Part shown: in pieces, positions 51,278 through 60,949 of the stretch | Layout: the number at the start of each line of letters is the position of its first letter | How positions within the stretch are numbered: position 1 is the first letter of the stretch | DNA from: an uncultured Litoreibacter sp. | Lineage (GTDB): Bacteria; Pseudomonadota; Alphaproteobacteria; Rhodobacterales; Rhodobacteraceae | Assembly (NCBI GenBank): GCA_938030665.1 | Contig: CALHHY010000025.1 | Location: 1-64,000 of the forward strand | Direction: 5' to 3' | Length of the DNA stretch: 64,000 nt | Position numbers and translations under genes: made by a program | The notes under the pieces: model-generated | What the model was told of the DNA's origin: nothing | Database searches by the model: none | The model's input: the letters and a program-made list of their open reading frames with translations, nothing else

Positions 51278-52018
51278 ATGACACAAGACGCATATAAGAT
51301 CGAAGGGGCCACCCGTCCGGGGCGGTTTGTGGTGATGTGCGACCACGCGTCGAACCGGGCACCGCCGTTCGTGGCAGGCGGCGATCTGGGGCTACCCGCC
51401 GCCGATATGGGCCGCCATATCGCTTTTGATATCGGTGCCGCAGGGCTGAGCGCGGCCTTGGCTGACCGGCTTGATTGCCCCGCGATCTATTCGACCTTCT
51501 CCCGCCTCGTGATTGATCCCAACCGGGGCGAGGATGACCCGACGCTGATCATGCAGCTTTATGACGGAACGATCATCCCTGCCAATCGCGGGCTGGACCC
51601 GGCGGCGCGCGACGCGCGGCTGACCCGACTCTATCGTCCTTATCACAATGCTGCGGCAGAGCTGACCGCCACGCGGGACGCACCGGCTGTTATCTCTGTC
51701 CACTCCTTCACGCCGCAACTGCGCGGCAGGCCCGCCCGGCCCTGGCAGATAGGCATTCTGTATAACGAGGATCGCAGATGGGCAGCGCCGCTTATTGAGC
51801 GGCTTGGGCAGCAGCCTGATCTTTGCGTCGGCGACAACCAGCCCTATGCGGGCTATCTGGAAGGCGACACGATGGCGCGGCACGCCCTGAGCCACGGCCG
51901 CCCCCATATCTTGATCGAGCTGCGCAACGACCTCATATCTAGCGCAGAAGGACAGGTGGCCTGGGCCGACCGGCTTGCCCCAATCCTTACCCAGACGCTG
52001 GCGCAGACCGGCCTATGA
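51278..52018 (+). CDS. N-formylglutamate amidohydrolase family protein
   Basis: 246 residues from the ATG at 51278. VVMCDHASNRAPP at the N-terminus, FSRLVIDPNRGEDDPTL and ISVHSFTP are the zinc-site and substrate motifs of the HutG-type N-formylglutamate deformylase family, last step of one histidine degradation route. No hut genes are nearby, so the true substrate may differ. Divergent from pyk. Confidence 0.88.
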   Translation: MTQDAYKIEGATRPGRFVVMCDHASNRAPPFVAGGDLGLPAADMGRHIAFDIGAAGLSAALADRLDCPAIYSTFSRLVIDPNRGEDDPTLIMQLYDGTIIPANRGLDPAARDARLTRLYRPYHNAAAELTATRDAPAVISVHSFTPQLRGRPARPWQIGILYNEDRRWAAPLIERLGQQPDLCVGDNQPYAGYLEGDTMARHALSHGRPHILIELRNDLISSAEGQVAWADRLAPILTQTLAQTGL

Positions 52019-52034
52019 CATGGAGATGAACCCT

Positions 52035-52334
52035 ATGGACGACCAGAACCGGACCGAGTTGGAGGCCGCGGCCTTCCGCACCCTGCGCGACCACCTGCAG
52101 AAGCGGACCGATGTGCAGAATATTGATATGATGAACCTCGCCGGGTTTTGCCGAAACTGTCTGAGCCGCTGGTATCAGGAGGCCGCCGCCGAGCGCGGCA
52201 TCGACATAGGCAAGATGGAAGCCCGGGAAATATTTTACGGGATGCCCTTCGATGATTGGAAGGCGCAGCACCAGACGGAAGCCAGCGCGCAGCAGCAGGC
52301 CGAGTTTGAGGTCGCCCATAAGGACGCAACCTGA
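52035..52334 (+). CDS. DUF1244 protein
   Basis: 99 residues from the ATG at 52035, the one with GGAG at the right distance; earlier in-frame ATGs at 52020 and 52026 are possible. The core IDMMNLAGFCRNCLSRWYQEAAAERGI with a CxxC and REIFYGMPFDDWKAQHQ is the DUF1244 signature, a small helical family common in alphaproteobacteria with unknown role. Follows the amidohydrolase gene closely and is probably co-transcribed. Confidence 0.9.
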   Translation: MDDQNRTELEAAAFRTLRDHLQKRTDVQNIDMMNLAGFCRNCLSRWYQEAAAERGIDIGKMEAREIFYGMPFDDWKAQHQTEASAQQQAEFEVAHKDAT

Positions 52335-52423
52335 AACGTGAGTGACACAGCTGTGAGACGTTGTGTCGGGAAACCCGGCGCAACAATCGCTATGTTAGCA
52401 AACAGATGAGAAGGAGATCAAAG

Positions 52424-52693
52424 ATGAGCTTCACGAAGTTTGTAGCCGCTACCGGCCTCGCAGTGACCCTTGCCGCCCCTGTCTACGCGGATGAGCCGCT
52501 GACACACCTGCAGCGCACCGTCTCGACAGAGCTAAAGACCTACGGATTTAAGGACGTGGACGTCCGGTCACTATCCTCCGGCCAGATCGCCCATATCCAC
52601 CACCTGCTTTATTCGGATCGGGGTGTGGCTCAGATACGCGGCCAGATCGGCGCGATCCTCGGCGACAGCCTGCTGAAATCGGTATTCAGATGA
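52424..52693 (+). CDS. Small secreted protein, tandem paralogue 1
   Basis: 89 residues from the ATG at 52424 (AAGGAGA box). Signal peptide MSFTKFVAATGLAVTLAAPVYA, then LQRTVSTELKTYGFKDVDVRSLSS and QIAHIHHLLYSD, RGQIGAIL. The same pattern recurs in the next gene. Periplasmic or exported, helical, no known family. Overlaps the next gene by ATGA. Confidence 0.8.
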   Translation: MSFTKFVAATGLAVTLAAPVYADEPLTHLQRTVSTELKTYGFKDVDVRSLSSGQIAHIHHLLYSDRGVAQIRGQIGAILGDSLLKSVFR

Positions 52694-52968
52694 GCGCGCC
52701 TCGCCCGCTCGCTGCCGTTTTCGCCGCGCTGCTGGTTTCAGCCACGCTGGCCTCCGCCCCGCCCGCCACGGCCGCGCAGAACAGCCAGTTGATCCGATCG
52801 GTGGAGCAGCGGCTGGCGATCATTGGCTTTGGCGATGTTGACGCCAGCACATTGTCCACCAGCCAACTGGCCGCGCTGCATTTAAGGTTGCAAGGAAAAT
52901 ACACATTCGGCCTGAACCGTGTGCGGGCCAGGCAAGAGGTAAAGGTCATTCTGGACTGGGAGAACTAA
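52690..52968 (+). CDS. Small secreted protein, tandem paralogue 2
   Basis: 92 residues. Signal peptide ending near ASAPPATAA, then LIRSVEQRLAIIGFGDVDASTLST and QLAALHLRLQGK, ARQEVKVIL. Shared with the preceding gene are L.R.V...L...GF.DVD...LS..Q.A.(L/H)H..L and a C-terminal R......IL. A gene duplication is clear; function unknown. Confidence 0.8.
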   Translation: MSAPRPLAAVFAALLVSATLASAPPATAAQNSQLIRSVEQRLAIIGFGDVDASTLSTSQLAALHLRLQGKYTFGLNRVRARQEVKVILDWEN

Positions 52969-52993
52969 GACCGTGTCGACTGTTGCGTCGAGC

Positions 52994-53011
52994 GGACCAA
53001 AAGTTTGGTCC
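52994..53011. promoter_or_regulatory. Palindrome upstream of the DUF1328 gene
   Basis: GGACCAAA AG TTTGGTCC, perfect 8-bp arms with a 2-base centre, too tight for an efficient hairpin and therefore more like a protein-binding site. A second looser pair GATTAA...TTAATC follows at about 53024-53045. Confidence 0.45.
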
Positions 53012-53153
53012 AATCAGGATTGATTAAAATCTTACGGTTAATCACGTCTCCGGGCGGATATCGTGATGACTTTTTTGGAACTTGAAGAACCCCCACGCCG
53101 TTGTCCATTCAAGAACGCTCTTGAAAGAGCCTTTAATTGAAAGGAGTTACGTA

Positions 53154-53327
53154 ATGCTAGGTTGGGCTATCACATTTCTTGTCGTCGCGATCATCGCGGG
53201 TATCTTTGGGTTTGGCGGCATCGCGGGGGCATCCGCGGGTATCGCACAAATTCTGTTCGTCCTGTTCCTTGTCCTGTTCGTGGTCTCGATGATCGCACGG
53301 GCCGTAAGGGGCAAGTCGGTTAGCTAA
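53154..53327 (+). CDS. DUF1328 small membrane protein
   Basis: 57 residues from the ATG at 53154 (AAGGAG 7 bases upstream). Two hydrophobic helices: [22 protein letters not shown] and [17 protein letters not shown], the YtjA/DUF1328 pattern. Members are associated with envelope stress in several bacteria. Followed by an intrinsic terminator. Confidence 0.9.
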   Translation: MLGWAITFLVVAIIAGIFGFGGIAGASAGIAQILFVLFLVLFVVSMIARAVRGKSVS

Positions 53328-53355
53328 CTTCACTGCCGCAAGGGAAACTAGATGG

Positions 53356-53392
53356 AAGGCGCATCCTGACAAAGGGGTGCGCCTTTACGTTT
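53356..53392 (+). terminator. Terminator of the DUF1328 gene
   Basis: AAGGCGCATCC / GGGTGCGCCTT, 11 pairs (one G-T) with a loop of 8 bases, followed by TTTACGTTTTG. Confidence 0.8.
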
Positions 53393-53526
53393 TGTTAAGC
53401 GTTGTCGGCGTTGTTCTGTTAATCATGTCTCAATTCTCGCCGTCCGTGAAAGCCTGCCATTAAGAACTCGGTAACAAACTCCCGATACCTTTTGCCTCGG
53501 GGGCATTGTTGACTTTGGGGTGACCA

Positions 53527-53745
53527 ATGGCGGTAGCAGTAATTCTCGTAGGGGGGCTGGCAGGTTTTATATCCTTCCTGAGTGCCTTGATATTCTTCGA
53601 CACCGGTTTCCTATGGGCGCTTGCGATTTACTCCTGCGCCGGCACCTGCACCGCTTTGATGGCGGTAGCGGTCCACATCACCGCCAATTCGGTTCGGTCG
53701 GCGACGCCTGACATGCGCGAACTTCGCCATCAATCAACTTCCTGA
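53527..53745 (+). CDS. Small putative membrane protein
   Basis: 72 residues. Two hydrophobic helices (about 3-24 and 27-50) and a polar tail ending RSATPDMRELRHQSTS. The start is preceded by GGGGTGA. No family recognised; between a terminator and the cold-shock gene. Confidence 0.5.
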   Translation: MAVAVILVGGLAGFISFLSALIFFDTGFLWALAIYSCAGTCTALMAVAVHITANSVRSATPDMRELRHQSTS

Positions 53746-53934
53746 CGCCTAATCCGCCCGCGCTGCGCGCTTTACTTCACGTTCAGAACCTGCAATTGAG
53801 TGCTTGCTACGTTTGCCTTTTGCGACCACTGACCTCCCTTCTTGCGGCTGCCAGTCTATCGTTTCAGACCAACCGCGCCGCGCTGCCGCCTACTGTGGGC
53901 AGCACATACAAAACATGAAGAAGGATATCATCTC
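53746..53934 (+). promoter_or_regulatory. Long leader of the cold-shock gene
   Basis: About 190 bases without a gene in front of the cold-shock protein start, ending in AAGGAT. A long structured leader is usual for cspA-type genes; no specific cold box was identified by eye. Confidence 0.4.
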
Positions 53935-54141
53935 ATGGCCACTGGTACCGTAAAATGGTTCAACACCACTAAGGGCTTCGGCTTTATCGCGCCTGACGGC
54001 GGCTCCAAGGACGTCTTCGTCCATATCTCCGCCGTTGAACGCGCGGGCCTGACCGGCCTGGCAGACGACCAAAAAGTGACATTTGACATTGAAGCAGGCC
54101 GCGACGGGCGCGAAAGCGCCATCAATATCGCCCTCGCATAA
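53935..54141 (+). CDS. Cold-shock protein, CspA family
   Basis: 68 residues. Single cold-shock domain with RNP1 KGFGFI and RNP2 [22 protein letters not shown] start. Binds single-stranded RNA or DNA and keeps mRNA unfolded. Good AAGGAT box and a strong terminator right after it indicate a single-gene transcript. Confidence 0.97.
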   Translation: MATGTVKWFNTTKGFGFIAPDGGSKDVFVHISAVERAGLTGLADDQKVTFDIEAGRDGRESAINIALA

Positions 54142-54162
54142 GCGTTTTGCCCACGAATTCAG

Positions 54163-54197
54163 GCCCGCCCGGCGCATCTGCCCGGGCGGGCTTTTTT
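54163..54197 (+). terminator. Terminator of the cold-shock gene
   Basis: GCCCGCCCGG / CCGGGCGGGC, 10-bp perfect stem with a 9-base loop, then six T. Confidence 0.92.
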
Positions 54198-54248
54198 GTG
54201 GCCGATCCTACCGTTTGCCCAAACCGGGCGCGCCGCGTAAAAGGCGGC

Positions 54249-55421
54249 ATGAACAGGTTTGACGTCATCATCGTGGGTTCCGGCCCCGCCGGGTCCGCCG
54301 CTGCCGTGACGGCCTGCGCCCACGGACTGAGCGTCGCGATCATCGACAAGGCAACTTTCCCGCGTGACAAGCTTTGTGGCGGGCTGTTCACGGGCCGCAG
54401 CCAAAAAGCGATGCGCGCCGTCTTTGGCTGTGATGTCACGCCCGACCTGTTTTTGACCTCAGACCACATGCGTTTTTCGGCCAGCGGTGCGCCGCTCGCA
54501 AACATTACCAATGCCCCGCCCATGCACCTGACCATGCGGCGTGATTTTGACGCGATGCTGCACGCCCGCGCCTGCGCGGCTGGCGCCACAGCCTATTTGG
54601 GGCAGCCGGTCGCCAGCCTTGATCCCGGCTCAAAAACGCTGAAGACCCGTGACGGGGCGGTCTTCCAATATCAGGTGCTGATCGGAGCGGATGGGGTGAA
54701 CTCCTTAGTGGCGCGCGCACTGTTTGGCCGCCCCTTTGACCCCGATCAGATCGCCTTCGGCCTGGAGATCGAAAGCCCCGTCCAGCCCTATCGCGACAAC
54801 GCCGTCGAAATTGATTTCGACGCGGCCGATTGGGGCTATGGCTGGTCCTTCCCGAAGCACAAAACCATGACTGTTGGCGTCTGCGGCATTACCAGCAAAA
54901 ACGCAGATATGAAGGCCAATATGGCGCGCTATGTGACCCAGTTGGGCGCGGATGAGAACCTAAAATACAAGGGCCAGTATTTGCCCTTTGGCGACTACCG
55001 AAAAACGCCGGGTGATGCTGCCATCCTGCTGGCAGGCGACGCCGCAGGGCTGGTGGACCCAATCACCGGTGAAGGCATTGCGCTGGCGATGGAAAGCGGC
55101 GCGCATGCGGCTACTGCAGCAGCGACGGCCATCGCCCAAGGCAGGCCTGACACGGCCTTCGCGCATTACAGCAAGGCAATAAAGCCAATCCACAAAACGC
55201 TGGATCAGGCCCGGCTCTGGCGTCTGATCATGTTTCCGAAAGCGACCGAGGGCTATTTCAAGAAAGCCTTCGCGCGCGGCTCCCATCTGCAGATGAAGTA
55301 CCTTGAGCTACTGGCCGGGGAAGCAGATTACCACGACCTCAGGTGGGAGCTGCTCCGACGTCTGCCAAAGCTGGTCTGGCGCATGGGCAAGCATAAACTG
55401 GGCCTGCGCCAGACCGGGTGA
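54249..55421 (+). CDS. Geranylgeranyl reductase family FAD-dependent oxidoreductase
   Basis: 390 residues from the ATG at 54249; a longer frame upstream crosses the terminator and is not used. N-terminal FAD fold VIIVGSGPAGSAAAVTA, the PRDKLCGGLFTGR motif with the conserved Cys, and LLAGDAAGLVDPITGEGI. Enzymes of this family reduce isoprenoid double bonds or act on related lipids. No photosynthesis genes are near, so a bacteriochlorophyll role is not implied. Confidence 0.88.
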   Translation: MNRFDVIIVGSGPAGSAAAVTACAHGLSVAIIDKATFPRDKLCGGLFTGRSQKAMRAVFGCDVTPDLFLTSDHMRFSASGAPLANITNAPPMHLTMRRDFDAMLHARACAAGATAYLGQPVASLDPGSKTLKTRDGAVFQYQVLIGADGVNSLVARALFGRPFDPDQIAFGLEIESPVQPYRDNAVEIDFDAADWGYGWSFPKHKTMTVGVCGITSKNADMKANMARYVTQLGADENLKYKGQYLPFGDYRKTPGDAAILLAGDAAGLVDPITGEGIALAMESGAHAATAAATAIAQGRPDTAFAHYSKAIKPIHKTLDQARLWRLIMFPKATEGYFKKAFARGSHLQMKYLELLAGEADYHDLRWELLRRLPKLVWRMGKHKLGLRQTG

Positions 55422-55422
55422 T

Positions 55423-55626
55423 CTAGTCTTTCAAGATGAAGGTGACCTTCAGGATCACCCGATATTCGTTGATTTTGCCGTCATCGACCGTGCATTTCAT
55501 GTCCTGAACCCAGGCGCTTGTAACGTTTTTCAACGTTTTTGAGGCGCGTTCGACCCCCTTTTCGACGGCATCGTCGAAGCTTTTGGAGGATGAGGCGATG
55601 ATTTCCGTGACGCGTGCAACTGACAT
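55423..55626 (-). CDS. Dodecin
   Basis: 67 residues. VARVTEIIASSSKSFDDAVEKGVERASKTLKNV (in parts) with WVQDMKCTVDDGKINEYRVILKVTF is the dodecin fold, a dodecameric flavin or CoA-storing protein. Complete and of normal length. Convergent with the flavoprotein gene, 1 base apart, which may be a meaningful pairing. Confidence 0.94.
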   Translation of the reverse strand: MSVARVTEIIASSSKSFDDAVEKGVERASKTLKNVTSAWVQDMKCTVDDGKINEYRVILKVTFILKD

Positions 55627-55839
55627 TGGTGTCTCCCGATTGCGTGGCTTTTCTTGGTTAAGGTGGCCAGCCTAGCCCCCATAGCCATTGACATTCAAGG
55701 ACCCCCGCTATCGACATTCTCCGGCTAGGATTAACATCGCTGCTGGTCGGGTCACGGTCGCGGCGCCAAGGGCTCACAACCATAACGTCTACTACATGCC
55801 CCCTTGCCAAGGGCCTGCAAGCGTCGCTTGATGCCGTGC

Positions 55840-56391
55840 ATGGCTGACCCTTTCTTCTTCGGTTACGGCTCGCTGGTGAATACGGCGACGCATAGCTACC
55901 CCGATCCGATCCCCGCGCGACTGACAGGATGGCGGCGGATGTGGCGTCACACAAGCTTGCGCGATGTCGCTTTCCTGACGGTCATTCCCGATGCGAGCGC
56001 GGAGATTGAGGGCCTGATCGCGCAGGTGCCGGACAATGATTGGGCGGCACTCGATCTGCGAGAGCATGCCTATAGCCGCGCAGCCATCGCACGCGAGACG
56101 CTGACCATCGACAGCCCCCGCGACGTGGCGGTGCAGATTTACCAGACCCGCACCGATCAGGACGCGGCCCCCAGCACCCGCCACCCGATCCTGCGCAGCT
56201 ATCTGGATGTGGTCGTCCAAGGTTATCTGCGCGTCTTTGGTGAAAACGGCGCGGCCCGGTTTTTCGAGACAACCGATGGTTGGGACGCGCCCATTCTGGA
56301 TGACCGCGCGGCCCCGCAATATCCACGCCACCAGAGGCTGACAGCCCAGGAAACCGCGTTGGTCGACCGGCTGCTAGCGGCGCATATGTAG
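55840..56391 (+). CDS. Gamma-glutamylcyclotransferase-fold protein
   Basis: 183 residues from the ATG at 55840 (other in-frame ATGs at 55804 and 55831). FFFGYGSLVNTATHSYP contains the YGSL substrate loop; the middle has DLREHAYSRAAI, where the Glu of GGCT enzymes is expected. Family members break down gamma-glutamyl peptides; substrate here unknown. Convergent with the MATE gene, overlapping it by 18 bases. Confidence 0.8.
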   Translation: MADPFFFGYGSLVNTATHSYPDPIPARLTGWRRMWRHTSLRDVAFLTVIPDASAEIEGLIAQVPDNDWAALDLREHAYSRAAIARETLTIDSPRDVAVQIYQTRTDQDAAPSTRHPILRSYLDVVVQGYLRVFGENGAARFFETTDGWDAPILDDRAAPQYPRHQRLTAQETALVDRLLAAHM

Positions 56392-57771
56392 GATTTGCAT
56401 CAGCCGGATATGCGGGGCAAAGGCTTCGCGCACGGGGCGCGGGCCTTCCGCCTCCTGCGCCATGACGCGGCGCGCCAGATAATAGGCCAGCCCTGCGAAG
56501 ATCACCCCTCCGAACGCCTGCCCGATCAGCACTCCCGGCGCGCCGAACAAATACGCGCCAAGCGCCACCAATGGGATCGTGCCGACCGTGTGGCGTCCCC
56601 AATTGACCCAGGTCGAATAGAACGGATGGCCGAGATTGTTGAAGGCGGAGTTTGCGACGAAAATCGCCCCATTGAAAAAGAACGCCAATGCTAGCGGACC
56701 GCAGAACAGATAGATCAGCGTCACGCCCACGCCCTGCGCCTGAAACAGCGCCACAATAGGGTCGCGCAGGAAGAACAGTAGCGCGCTGACGCCCACCACA
56801 TAGAGCCCGATGAAGATCAGCCCATCGCGGAAGGCACGCGCCACGCGTTCATGCTTCCCGCCGCCAAAATTCTGCCCGATGATTGGCCCCAGGGCTCCAG
56901 ATAGGGCGAAAATCACCGCGAAGGAGACCGGCGTCAGCCGGGAGACGACCGCCATGCCAGCCACAGCAGCCTCTCCGAATTCGGCCATGGCGCGGGTCAC
57001 GTAGCCCTGCCCAATCGGCGTGGCAAGTTGCGTCAGAATGGCCGGTAGGGCGATGCCAAAAACCGGCCCGAAATCGCGCAGGAACGACGGCATATGCGGC
57101 GGCGAAATCCCGCCATGATGGCGGATGATCGGCAATAGCGCGGTGGCCGCTATCGCAAGTCGCGCGGCCACGCTGGCGAGGGCGGCCCCGGTCAGCTCTA
57201 GATCCAGCCCGAAGATCAGGATCGGGTCCAATACCGCGTTGACCAGCCCGCCATAGATCGTGGCCATCATCGCCCGCCGCGCGTCACCGTAAGCCCGCAG
57301 GATCGCGCCGCCCATCATGCCGATCATCAGGAAGGGCAGGCTTGGCACGATGATCTGCAGGTAGTTGATCGCCAGTGCCTGCGTGTCACCCGTTGCGCCC
57401 ACAAGCGAGGTCAGAAAGCCCAGGTTCATCCACACAAGGGCGGAGAAGGCGATGCCAAACAGCACACCGTAGACTAGTGAGTTGGTGATCAGCTGCCGCG
57501 CCCGATCCTCGTCATTCTGCCCCAAAGCGCGGGAAACGAGCGCGCCTGCCGCAATGGCCATGCCGATCCCGAAAGAGGTGGTGAAAAACAGGATTGCACC
57601 CGCATAGCCGACCGCCGCCGCCAAAGCCGCGTTGCCCAGCATCGAGATGAAGATCATGTCGACGAAATCGACCAGAAACACTGCGACCAGCCCGACCGAG
57701 GCCGTCAACGACATCACCGTGATATGACGAAACAGGTTCCCTTCGAGGAACTTCGCGGTTTCTTGTGCCAT
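56374..57771 (-). CDS. MATE family efflux transporter
   Basis: 465 residues, 12 hydrophobic helices. Internal two-fold repeat typical of MATE proteins: VFLVDFVDMIFISMLGNAALAAAVGYAG in the first half and LPAILTQLATPIGQGYVTRAM plus GPIIGQNFGGGK in the second. Exports drugs or metabolites in exchange for Na+ or H+. Lies downstream of glpK on the same strand, 33 bases away. Confidence 0.94.
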   Translation of the reverse strand: MAQETAKFLEGNLFRHITVMSLTASVGLVAVFLVDFVDMIFISMLGNAALAAAVGYAGAILFFTTSFGIGMAIAAGALVSRALGQNDEDRARQLITNSLVYGVLFGIAFSALVWMNLGFLTSLVGATGDTQALAINYLQIIVPSLPFLMIGMMGGAILRAYGDARRAMMATIYGGLVNAVLDPILIFGLDLELTGAALASVAARLAIAATALLPIIRHHGGISPPHMPSFLRDFGPVFGIALPAILTQLATPIGQGYVTRAMAEFGEAAVAGMAVVSRLTPVSFAVIFALSGALGPIIGQNFGGGKHERVARAFRDGLIFIGLYVVGVSALLFFLRDPIVALFQAQGVGVTLIYLFCGPLALAFFFNGAIFVANSAFNNLGHPFYSTWVNWGRHTVGTIPLVALGAYLFGAPGVLIGQAFGGVIFAGLAYYLARRVMAQEAEGPRPVREAFAPHIRLMQILHMRR

Positions 57772-57804
57772 CCCGTCCCCTTGCGTTCTGTCAGTTCCCT
57801 GCGC

Positions 57805-59289
57805 TCACACAGACAGCGTGGCCTGCACGGCCTTTTTCCAGGCCCCGTATTTATGCGCGCGGGTGTCCTCGTCCATGCCCGGCTCGAACCGGCGCTCCAG
57901 CGCCCAACTTTTGGCAAAGCCTGCCTGATCGGGGTAAAGCCCCGCCCGCATCCCGGCAAGCCAGGCGGCCCCCAAGGCCGTTGTCTCCAGCACCTCCGGC
58001 CGGTCCACCTGCGCCCCGATGATGTCTGATAGGAACTGCATCGCCCAATCGCTGGCCGTCATCCCGCCATCGACGCGCAACACGTTTTGCCCGTCCGATG
58101 TCCAGTCCGCCGTCATCGCTTCCAGCAGGTCACGGGTCTGGTAGCCCACGCTTTCGAGCGCCGCCTTGGCGAATTCTTCGGGGCCCGACCCGCGGGTCAA
58201 CCCGTAGATCGCACCCCGGCAATCGGCATCCCAGTAAGGCGCGCCCAACCCAGTAAAGGCTGGCACCAGAATGACGTCCTGCCCGGGATCGGCCTTGTCG
58301 GCCAAGGGCTGCGTCTCCGACGCCTCGCGGATGATTTTCAGCCCGTCGCGCAACCATTGCACCACGGCGCCGGCGATAAAGATCGACCCTTCCAGCGCAT
58401 AGGTGGGCTTGCCGTCGAACTGGTAGGCGATCGTTGTCAGCAGCCGGTTTTTTGACGCCACCGGCGCGTCGCCCGTATTCAAAAGCGCAAAGCAGCCCGT
58501 CCCGTAGGTTGATTTCAGCATGCCCGGCTCGAAACAGGCCTGTCCCACGGTGGCCGCCTGCTGGTCGCCGGCGACGCCCAGAATGGGAATTTCGCGGCCA
58601 AACAAATCCGCCCGTGCCATCCCGAAATCGGCGGCTGAATCCAACACCTCGGGCAGCATGCCCATCGGGATACCAAGCGCTTCGCAAATCGTCGTGCTCC
58701 ACCGGCCTTTATGGATGTCATACATCAGCGTCCGGGCGGCATTCGTCGCGTCCGTTACGTGCCGCTTGCCCCCGGTCAGCTTCCAGATGATGTAGCTGTC
58801 GACGGTGCCAAAAAGCAGCTCCCCTGCCTCGGCGCGGGCGCGCACGCCCTCGACGTTTTCAAGTATCCAGCGCAGTTTGGTGCCGGAGAAATACGGGTCC
58901 AGCAGCAGCCCGGTCTTCGCGGCAAACATGGGTTCGTGGCCTGCATCGCGCAACTCCCGGCAATAGTCGGAAGTCCGCCGGTCCTGCCAGACGATGGCGT
59001 TATGCACGGGCTTGCCGGTTTCTTTGTCCCAGACGACCGTGGTCTCGCGCTGGTTGGTGATCCCTATAGCGGTGATGTCCTCGCCCTTCAGCCCCGCCCG
59101 CTCCATTGCCGCGCGGCAGGTGCCGGCGGTGGTCGACCACAGGTCATCCGGCTCATGCTCCACCCAGCCTGACTTCGGGAAATGCTGCGCGAATTCCTCC
59201 TGCGCGGAGGCCACTATTTTCATGTCCTTGTCGAACAGGATCGCCCGGCTGGACGTGGTGCCTTGGTCAATGGCCAGAATATGGGTCAT
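57805..59289 (-). CDS. glpK: Glycerol kinase
   Basis: 494 residues from the ATG at 59289 (GGGAGG box). ATP-dependent phosphorylation of glycerol to glycerol 3-phosphate. [17 protein letters not shown] at the start, [13 protein letters not shown], and [13 protein letters not shown] phosphate loop in FGGY-kinase style. Start overlaps the glpD stop (ATGA), so glpD and glpK are coupled. Confidence 0.97.
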   Translation of the reverse strand: MTHILAIDQGTTSSRAILFDKDMKIVASAQEEFAQHFPKSGWVEHEPDDLWSTTAGTCRAAMERAGLKGEDITAIGITNQRETTVVWDKETGKPVHNAIVWQDRRTSDYCRELRDAGHEPMFAAKTGLLLDPYFSGTKLRWILENVEGVRARAEAGELLFGTVDSYIIWKLTGGKRHVTDATNAARTLMYDIHKGRWSTTICEALGIPMGMLPEVLDSAADFGMARADLFGREIPILGVAGDQQAATVGQACFEPGMLKSTYGTGCFALLNTGDAPVASKNRLLTTIAYQFDGKPTYALEGSIFIAGAVVQWLRDGLKIIREASETQPLADKADPGQDVILVPAFTGLGAPYWDADCRGAIYGLTRGSGPEEFAKAALESVGYQTRDLLEAMTADWTSDGQNVLRVDGGMTASDWAMQFLSDIIGAQVDRPEVLETTALGAAWLAGMRAGLYPDQAGFAKSWALERRFEPGMDEDTRAHKYGAWKKAVQATLSV

Positions 59290-60854
59290 GCGGTGCCTCC
59301 CTCGCGCTGCATCCAATCGTCAAGCACCTTGATTTCATCCGCGCTCATCCGCAACCCCAGCTTGGAGCGGCGCCAGACCACGTCCTCCGCCGTTCGGGCA
59401 TATTCATGGGCCATGAGCCAGCGGATTTCGCGCGCGGTCAGCGTGGCCCCGAAGGCCTGCCCCAGATCGTCCGGTGATTTTGCATCTCCCAGCACCGCCC
59501 GTGCTTCTGTGCCATAGGCCCGGATCAGGCGGCGTGCCCAGAAGGCGTCAAGGAAGGCGTAGTCGCGTTGAAGCGCCGCGATCAGCGCATCGACCTGGCT
59601 GACTTTGAAATTCCCGCCCGGCATCGCCACGCCTGCGGTCCACGGCGCGTCCCGCATTCCCATCGCGTTGCTGATCTTGCCAAGCGCATGTTCAGCCAGC
59701 TTGCGGTAGGTGGTGATCTTGCCGCCAAAGACGTTGAGCATCGGGGCGCCCGCCTGCCGGTTCACCTTCAGCACGTAGTCCCGCGTCGCCGCCGTCGCCG
59801 ATTTTGCCCCGTCATCATAAAGCGGGCGCACGCCGGAATACTTCCAGACGATGTCATCCACGGTGATGTCCTGCTTAAAATACTGGTTTGCGAAAGCCAG
59901 CAGGTAATCGCGTTCCTCGTCGGAGCATTCGGGCGCCACGTCCGGCTCGTCATGTTCCGCGTCCGTGGTTCCGATCAGGGTATAATCCGTCTCATAAGGA
60001 ATGGCGAAAATGATGCGCCCGTCTTCGCCTTGGAAGAAATAGCATTTCTCGTGGTCGAACAGCTTCTTGGTCACGATATGGCTGCCTTTGACCAGCCGCA
60101 CGCCTTCAGTCGCGTTGATCCGCACGGTGTTATGGATCAGATCACCAACCCAGGGCCCACCCGCATTGACCAGCATTTTCGCGCGGCGCTCGAACGTCTG
60201 GCCGCCCTTTTCAAGCGTGATGACCCAGATGCCATCCACCGCCTCGGCGCTGACGACCTTGGTGCGCGTCATGATCTCCGCCCCACGAGCTGCGGCGTCG
60301 CGCGCGTTCAACACGACAAGGCGGGAATCCTCAATCCAGCAGTCGGAATATTCGAACGCCTTCTCGAACCGGTCCTCCAGCGGCTCACCTTCCTTGCGGT
60401 TGCGCAAGAACAGCGTCTTGGTGCCAGGCAGGATGTCGCGTCCGCCCAGGTTGTCATAAAGGAACAAGCCAAACCGGATCATCCAGGCGGGCCGGCGGCC
60501 CTTCATCCAGGGCATAACAAAGCTCAGAAGTTTTGACGCCGGGGTCGAGCCCTCGAACCGCATGTCCTTGTGATAGGGCAGCACGAAACGCATCGGCCAG
60601 GAGATATGCGGCATCGCCTTCAGTAGCGTCTCCCGCTCGATCAGGGCCTCGCGCACCAGCCTGATCTCCCCATATTCGAGATAGCGCAACCCGCCATGGA
60701 ACAGTTTTGTCGAGGCAGAGGAGGTCGCCCAGGCAAGATCCTTCATCTCTGCCAAGGACACGCTCATACCGCGCCCCGCCGCGTCCCGCGCAATGCCGCA
60801 GCCATTGATGCCGCCGCCAATGACAAACAGATCGGTGATTTTCTCGTCAGACAT
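59286..60854 (-). CDS. glpD: Glycerol-3-phosphate dehydrogenase
   Basis: 522 residues from the ATG at 60854 (AGGAG upstream). FAD-binding [21 protein letters not shown] at residues 9-29, [22 protein letters not shown], and [15 protein letters not shown] near the end. Oxidises glycerol 3-phosphate to DHAP with electrons to quinone at the inner membrane. First gene of the glpD-glpK unit; glpR is divergent. Confidence 0.97.
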   Translation of the reverse strand: MSDEKITDLFVIGGGINGCGIARDAAGRGMSVSLAEMKDLAWATSSASTKLFHGGLRYLEYGEIRLVREALIERETLLKAMPHISWPMRFVLPYHKDMRFEGSTPASKLLSFVMPWMKGRRPAWMIRFGLFLYDNLGGRDILPGTKTLFLRNRKEGEPLEDRFEKAFEYSDCWIEDSRLVVLNARDAAARGAEIMTRTKVVSAEAVDGIWVITLEKGGQTFERRAKMLVNAGGPWVGDLIHNTVRINATEGVRLVKGSHIVTKKLFDHEKCYFFQGEDGRIIFAIPYETDYTLIGTTDAEHDEPDVAPECSDEERDYLLAFANQYFKQDITVDDIVWKYSGVRPLYDDGAKSATAATRDYVLKVNRQAGAPMLNVFGGKITTYRKLAEHALGKISNAMGMRDAPWTAGVAMPGGNFKVSQVDALIAALQRDYAFLDAFWARRLIRAYGTEARAVLGDAKSPDDLGQAFGATLTAREIRWLMAHEYARTAEDVVWRRSKLGLRMSADEIKVLDDWMQREGGTA

Positions 60855-60899
60855 GTCTCGACTCAGCTCCTTTTTCTCAAGACCTTCACATAGGTTTAC

Positions 60900-60936
60900 T
60901 TTCGTTTCGTCAAGGTTATGTTTCGCTTTAGTTTCG
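60900..60936. promoter_or_regulatory. TTTCG repeats between glpD and glpR, candidate GlpR operator
   Basis: Four copies of TTTCG start at 60900, 60905, 60921 and 60932 in the 95-base region between divergent glpD and glpR. TTTCG-type direct repeats are typical of DeoR-family GlpR sites, so this probably is the operator for both genes. Confidence 0.65.
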
Positions 60937-60949
60937 AATGGAGCCCCCA

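Noticed and set aside
59568-60536. Long frame opposite glpD
   Set aside because: Antisense shadow of a conserved gene; no motifs.
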